Source: an uncultured Streptomyces sp. (GTDB lineage: Bacteria; Actinomycetota; Actinomycetes; Streptomycetales; Streptomycetaceae). Taken from it: a stretch of 5,444 bases of DNA. This document shows positions 4,922-5,444 of the stretch, in pieces. Each line of letters opens with the position of its first letter. Within the stretch, counting starts at the first letter, position 1. Where the stretch lies: contig CAMLJW010000369.1 of NCBI GenBank assembly GCA_946480485.1, positions 1-5,444 of the forward strand, read 5' to 3'. The notes under the pieces are model-generated. The model saw only the letters and a list, made by a program, of their open reading frames with translations. It made no database searches and had not been told where the DNA came from. Made by a program: the position numbers and the translations under genes.

Positions 4922-4947
4922 TATATCTAGCCCTGTGGCATATGCCA
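4922..4947 (+). promoter_or_regulatory. Possible promoter with a 12-bp palindromic operator
   Basis: TATATC (4922-4927) is a fair -10 candidate but has no good -35; the SOS-like box occupies that place. TGGCATATGCCA (4936-4947) is a perfect palindrome that would lie at the transcription start. This is a usual position for the operator of an autoregulated gene, here perhaps the XRE gene at 5097. Confidence 0.35.
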
Positions 4948-5064
4948 TACCGGCCGCAGCGCTACGAGTTTCACACTGAAGGCGGCATGTCGTGCCTGTC
5001 GCATGCCCACCCCTTCGGCACCCGTTGTAGCAAGATCCAAAAAAGCCTGCTCACATCCGGCTGA
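4942..5064 (+). CDS. Possible 40-aa small protein upstream of the XRE gene
   Basis: An ATG-to-TGA frame begins MPYRPQRYEFHTEGG and ends SKIQKSLLTSG. By my count third positions are about 74% G/C against about 54% at positions one and two, the pattern of real actinobacterial coding DNA in a region that is otherwise AT-richer. No Shine-Dalgarno precedes the first ATG. An internal ATG at 4987 (25 aa) has AAGG four bases upstream. It ends 32 bases before the XRE start, so it could share that transcript. No family is recognised. Confidence 0.35.
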   Translation: MPYRPQRYEFHTEGGMSCLSHAHPFGTRCSKIQKSLLTSG

Positions 5065-5096
5065 CATATGATGCCGCAGGTCAGAGCCTCTGTCGA

Positions 5097-5336
5097 GTGC
5101 CTAGCAACCTGTCCGATCATGACCCGTGGTTCCTCCAGGAACGCAAGCGCGTCGGCAGATGTATCCAGCAGGCCCGCATGTACCACAACCTCACCCAAGA
5201 GCGCGTCTACAACGCGATTCCCTTGAACCGCGCCTACTACCAGGACATCGAGGCCGGCCGGGCCAACCCGACCTTGGACACCCTCAACGGCATCGCCCGC
5301 GCGATCGGAGTCTCGCTCGCCGACCTTGTGCGGTGA
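5097..5336 (+). CDS. XRE-family transcriptional regulator
   Basis: A 79-aa protein consisting mainly of one XRE domain. Residues 16-78 match the family layout: RKRVGRCIQQARMYHNLTQERVYNAIPL, then NRAYYQDIEAGRANPTLDTL with the recognition helix, then NGIARAIGVSLADLV. The N-terminal 15 residues (with DPWFLQERK) are usual for small Streptomyces XRE proteins. Only GTG 5097 fits as start; the frame is open to 5031 but holds no other ATG or GTG. A good Shine-Dalgarno is missing (GCAGG is 16 bases away). It is separated from the integrase by 710 bases, so it may be part of the element's regulation or the first flanking gene. An SOS-like box and a palindrome lie upstream. Confidence 0.85.
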   Translation: MPSNLSDHDPWFLQERKRVGRCIQQARMYHNLTQERVYNAIPLNRAYYQDIEAGRANPTLDTLNGIARAIGVSLADLVR

Positions 5337-5342
5337 CCCGCC

Positions 5343-5424
5343 GCCGGGCAGCGACCGGGCGCTGCTCGACGCCCGGCTTGCGCATGGAGCGGCCCCGGCC
5401 GGGACACGCGGCCCGGCCGGGGCC
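5343..5424 (+). terminator. Tandem hairpins after the XRE gene
   Basis: GCCGGGC (5343-5349) pairs with GCCCGGC (5371-5377), with an inner CAGCG/CGCTG stem. This is followed by perfect 13-bp arms GGCCCCGGCCGGG (5391-5403) and CCCGGCCGGGGCC (5412-5424) around an eight-base loop. There is no U-tract, as is common for Streptomyces terminators. The position seven bases after the stop codon supports transcription termination. Confidence 0.65.
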
Positions 5425-5444
5425 TGGTCCCGCCCGCCCCCAGA

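Larger units (their letters stand above)
4387..5096. other. Long intergenic region rich in inverted repeats
   Basis: I see no convincing protein gene longer than about 40 codons here on either strand. The longer open frames are low-complexity shadows of GC-rich repeats. The region holds the integrase terminator, two copies of a direct repeat, and hairpins at 4562-4595, 4662-4678, 4690-4708 and 4780-4818. Its right third (4880-5096) is AT-richer and holds an SOS-like box, a palindrome and a possible small ORF. This is the natural place for an att region and the boundary between element and flanking DNA. Confidence 0.5.

Noticed and set aside
4387..5096. tRNA gene as integration target
   Set aside because: I looked for a GTTCGA-type T-loop with matching acceptor and anticodon arms. 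TTCGATT at 4906-4912 and CTCGAACT at 4494-4501 have no such context.
4971..5198. Minus-strand open frame (75 codons)
   Set aside because: It is largely antisense to the XRE gene at 5097, which has a clear domain match.
1..5444. CRISPR array, rRNA or insertion sequence
   Set aside because: There are no regularly spaced repeats, no rRNA-like sequence, and no transposase or terminal inverted repeats.

Overview
The window is high-GC DNA with strong GC bias at third codon positions, GTG starts and actinobacterial-type short genes. It looks like a Streptomyces or close relative. The gene content is the immunity, integration and early-gene end of an integrated temperate element, either a prophage or an integrative plasmid/ICE. 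No structural, replication or transfer gene is visible, so the two cannot be separated from this window alone.

Layout. From about 1770 leftward on the minus strand runs a tightly packed early operon. It holds a small XRE-type DNA-binding protein (1524-1769), an excisionase-like HTH protein (1256-1543), a possible 17-codon mini-ORF (1112-1165), a coiled-coil protein (804-1115), an unknown acidic protein (376-807), a one-TM mini-protein (191-379), a 58-aa helical protein (18-194), and the first five codons of another gene (1-15). Almost every junction is a 4-nt ATGA/GTGA stop-start overlap. Rightward from a 182-bp divergent control region lie a 184-aa XRE-type regulator (1952-2506), an ImmA/IrrE-like HExxH protease (2717-3169) and a tyrosine integrase (3133-4386). 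The integrase starts inside the end of the protease gene and is followed by a terminator hairpin.

How it may work. The organisation resembles a repressor/anti-repressor switch. An XRE regulator would sit on repeated GGAAAGAT-like sites over a leaderless leftward promoter. The ImmA-like protease would relieve repression, as known for ICEBs1 ImmR/ImmA. The integrase and the excisionase-like HTH protein would handle insertion and exit.

Right end. From 4387 to 5096 there is no convincing long gene, but there are many signals. A 20/21-identical direct repeat has one copy overlapping the integrase stop codon and a second 323 bp further on (att or integrase-site candidates). There are several perfect hairpins, a near-consensus actinobacterial LexA/SOS box (4897-4908), a 12-bp perfect palindrome and a possible 40-aa small ORF. 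Then comes a third XRE-type regulator (5097-5336) followed by terminator-like hairpins. The most interesting hypotheses are that this right-hand regulator unit is DNA-damage controlled, and that the repeats mark an attachment region.
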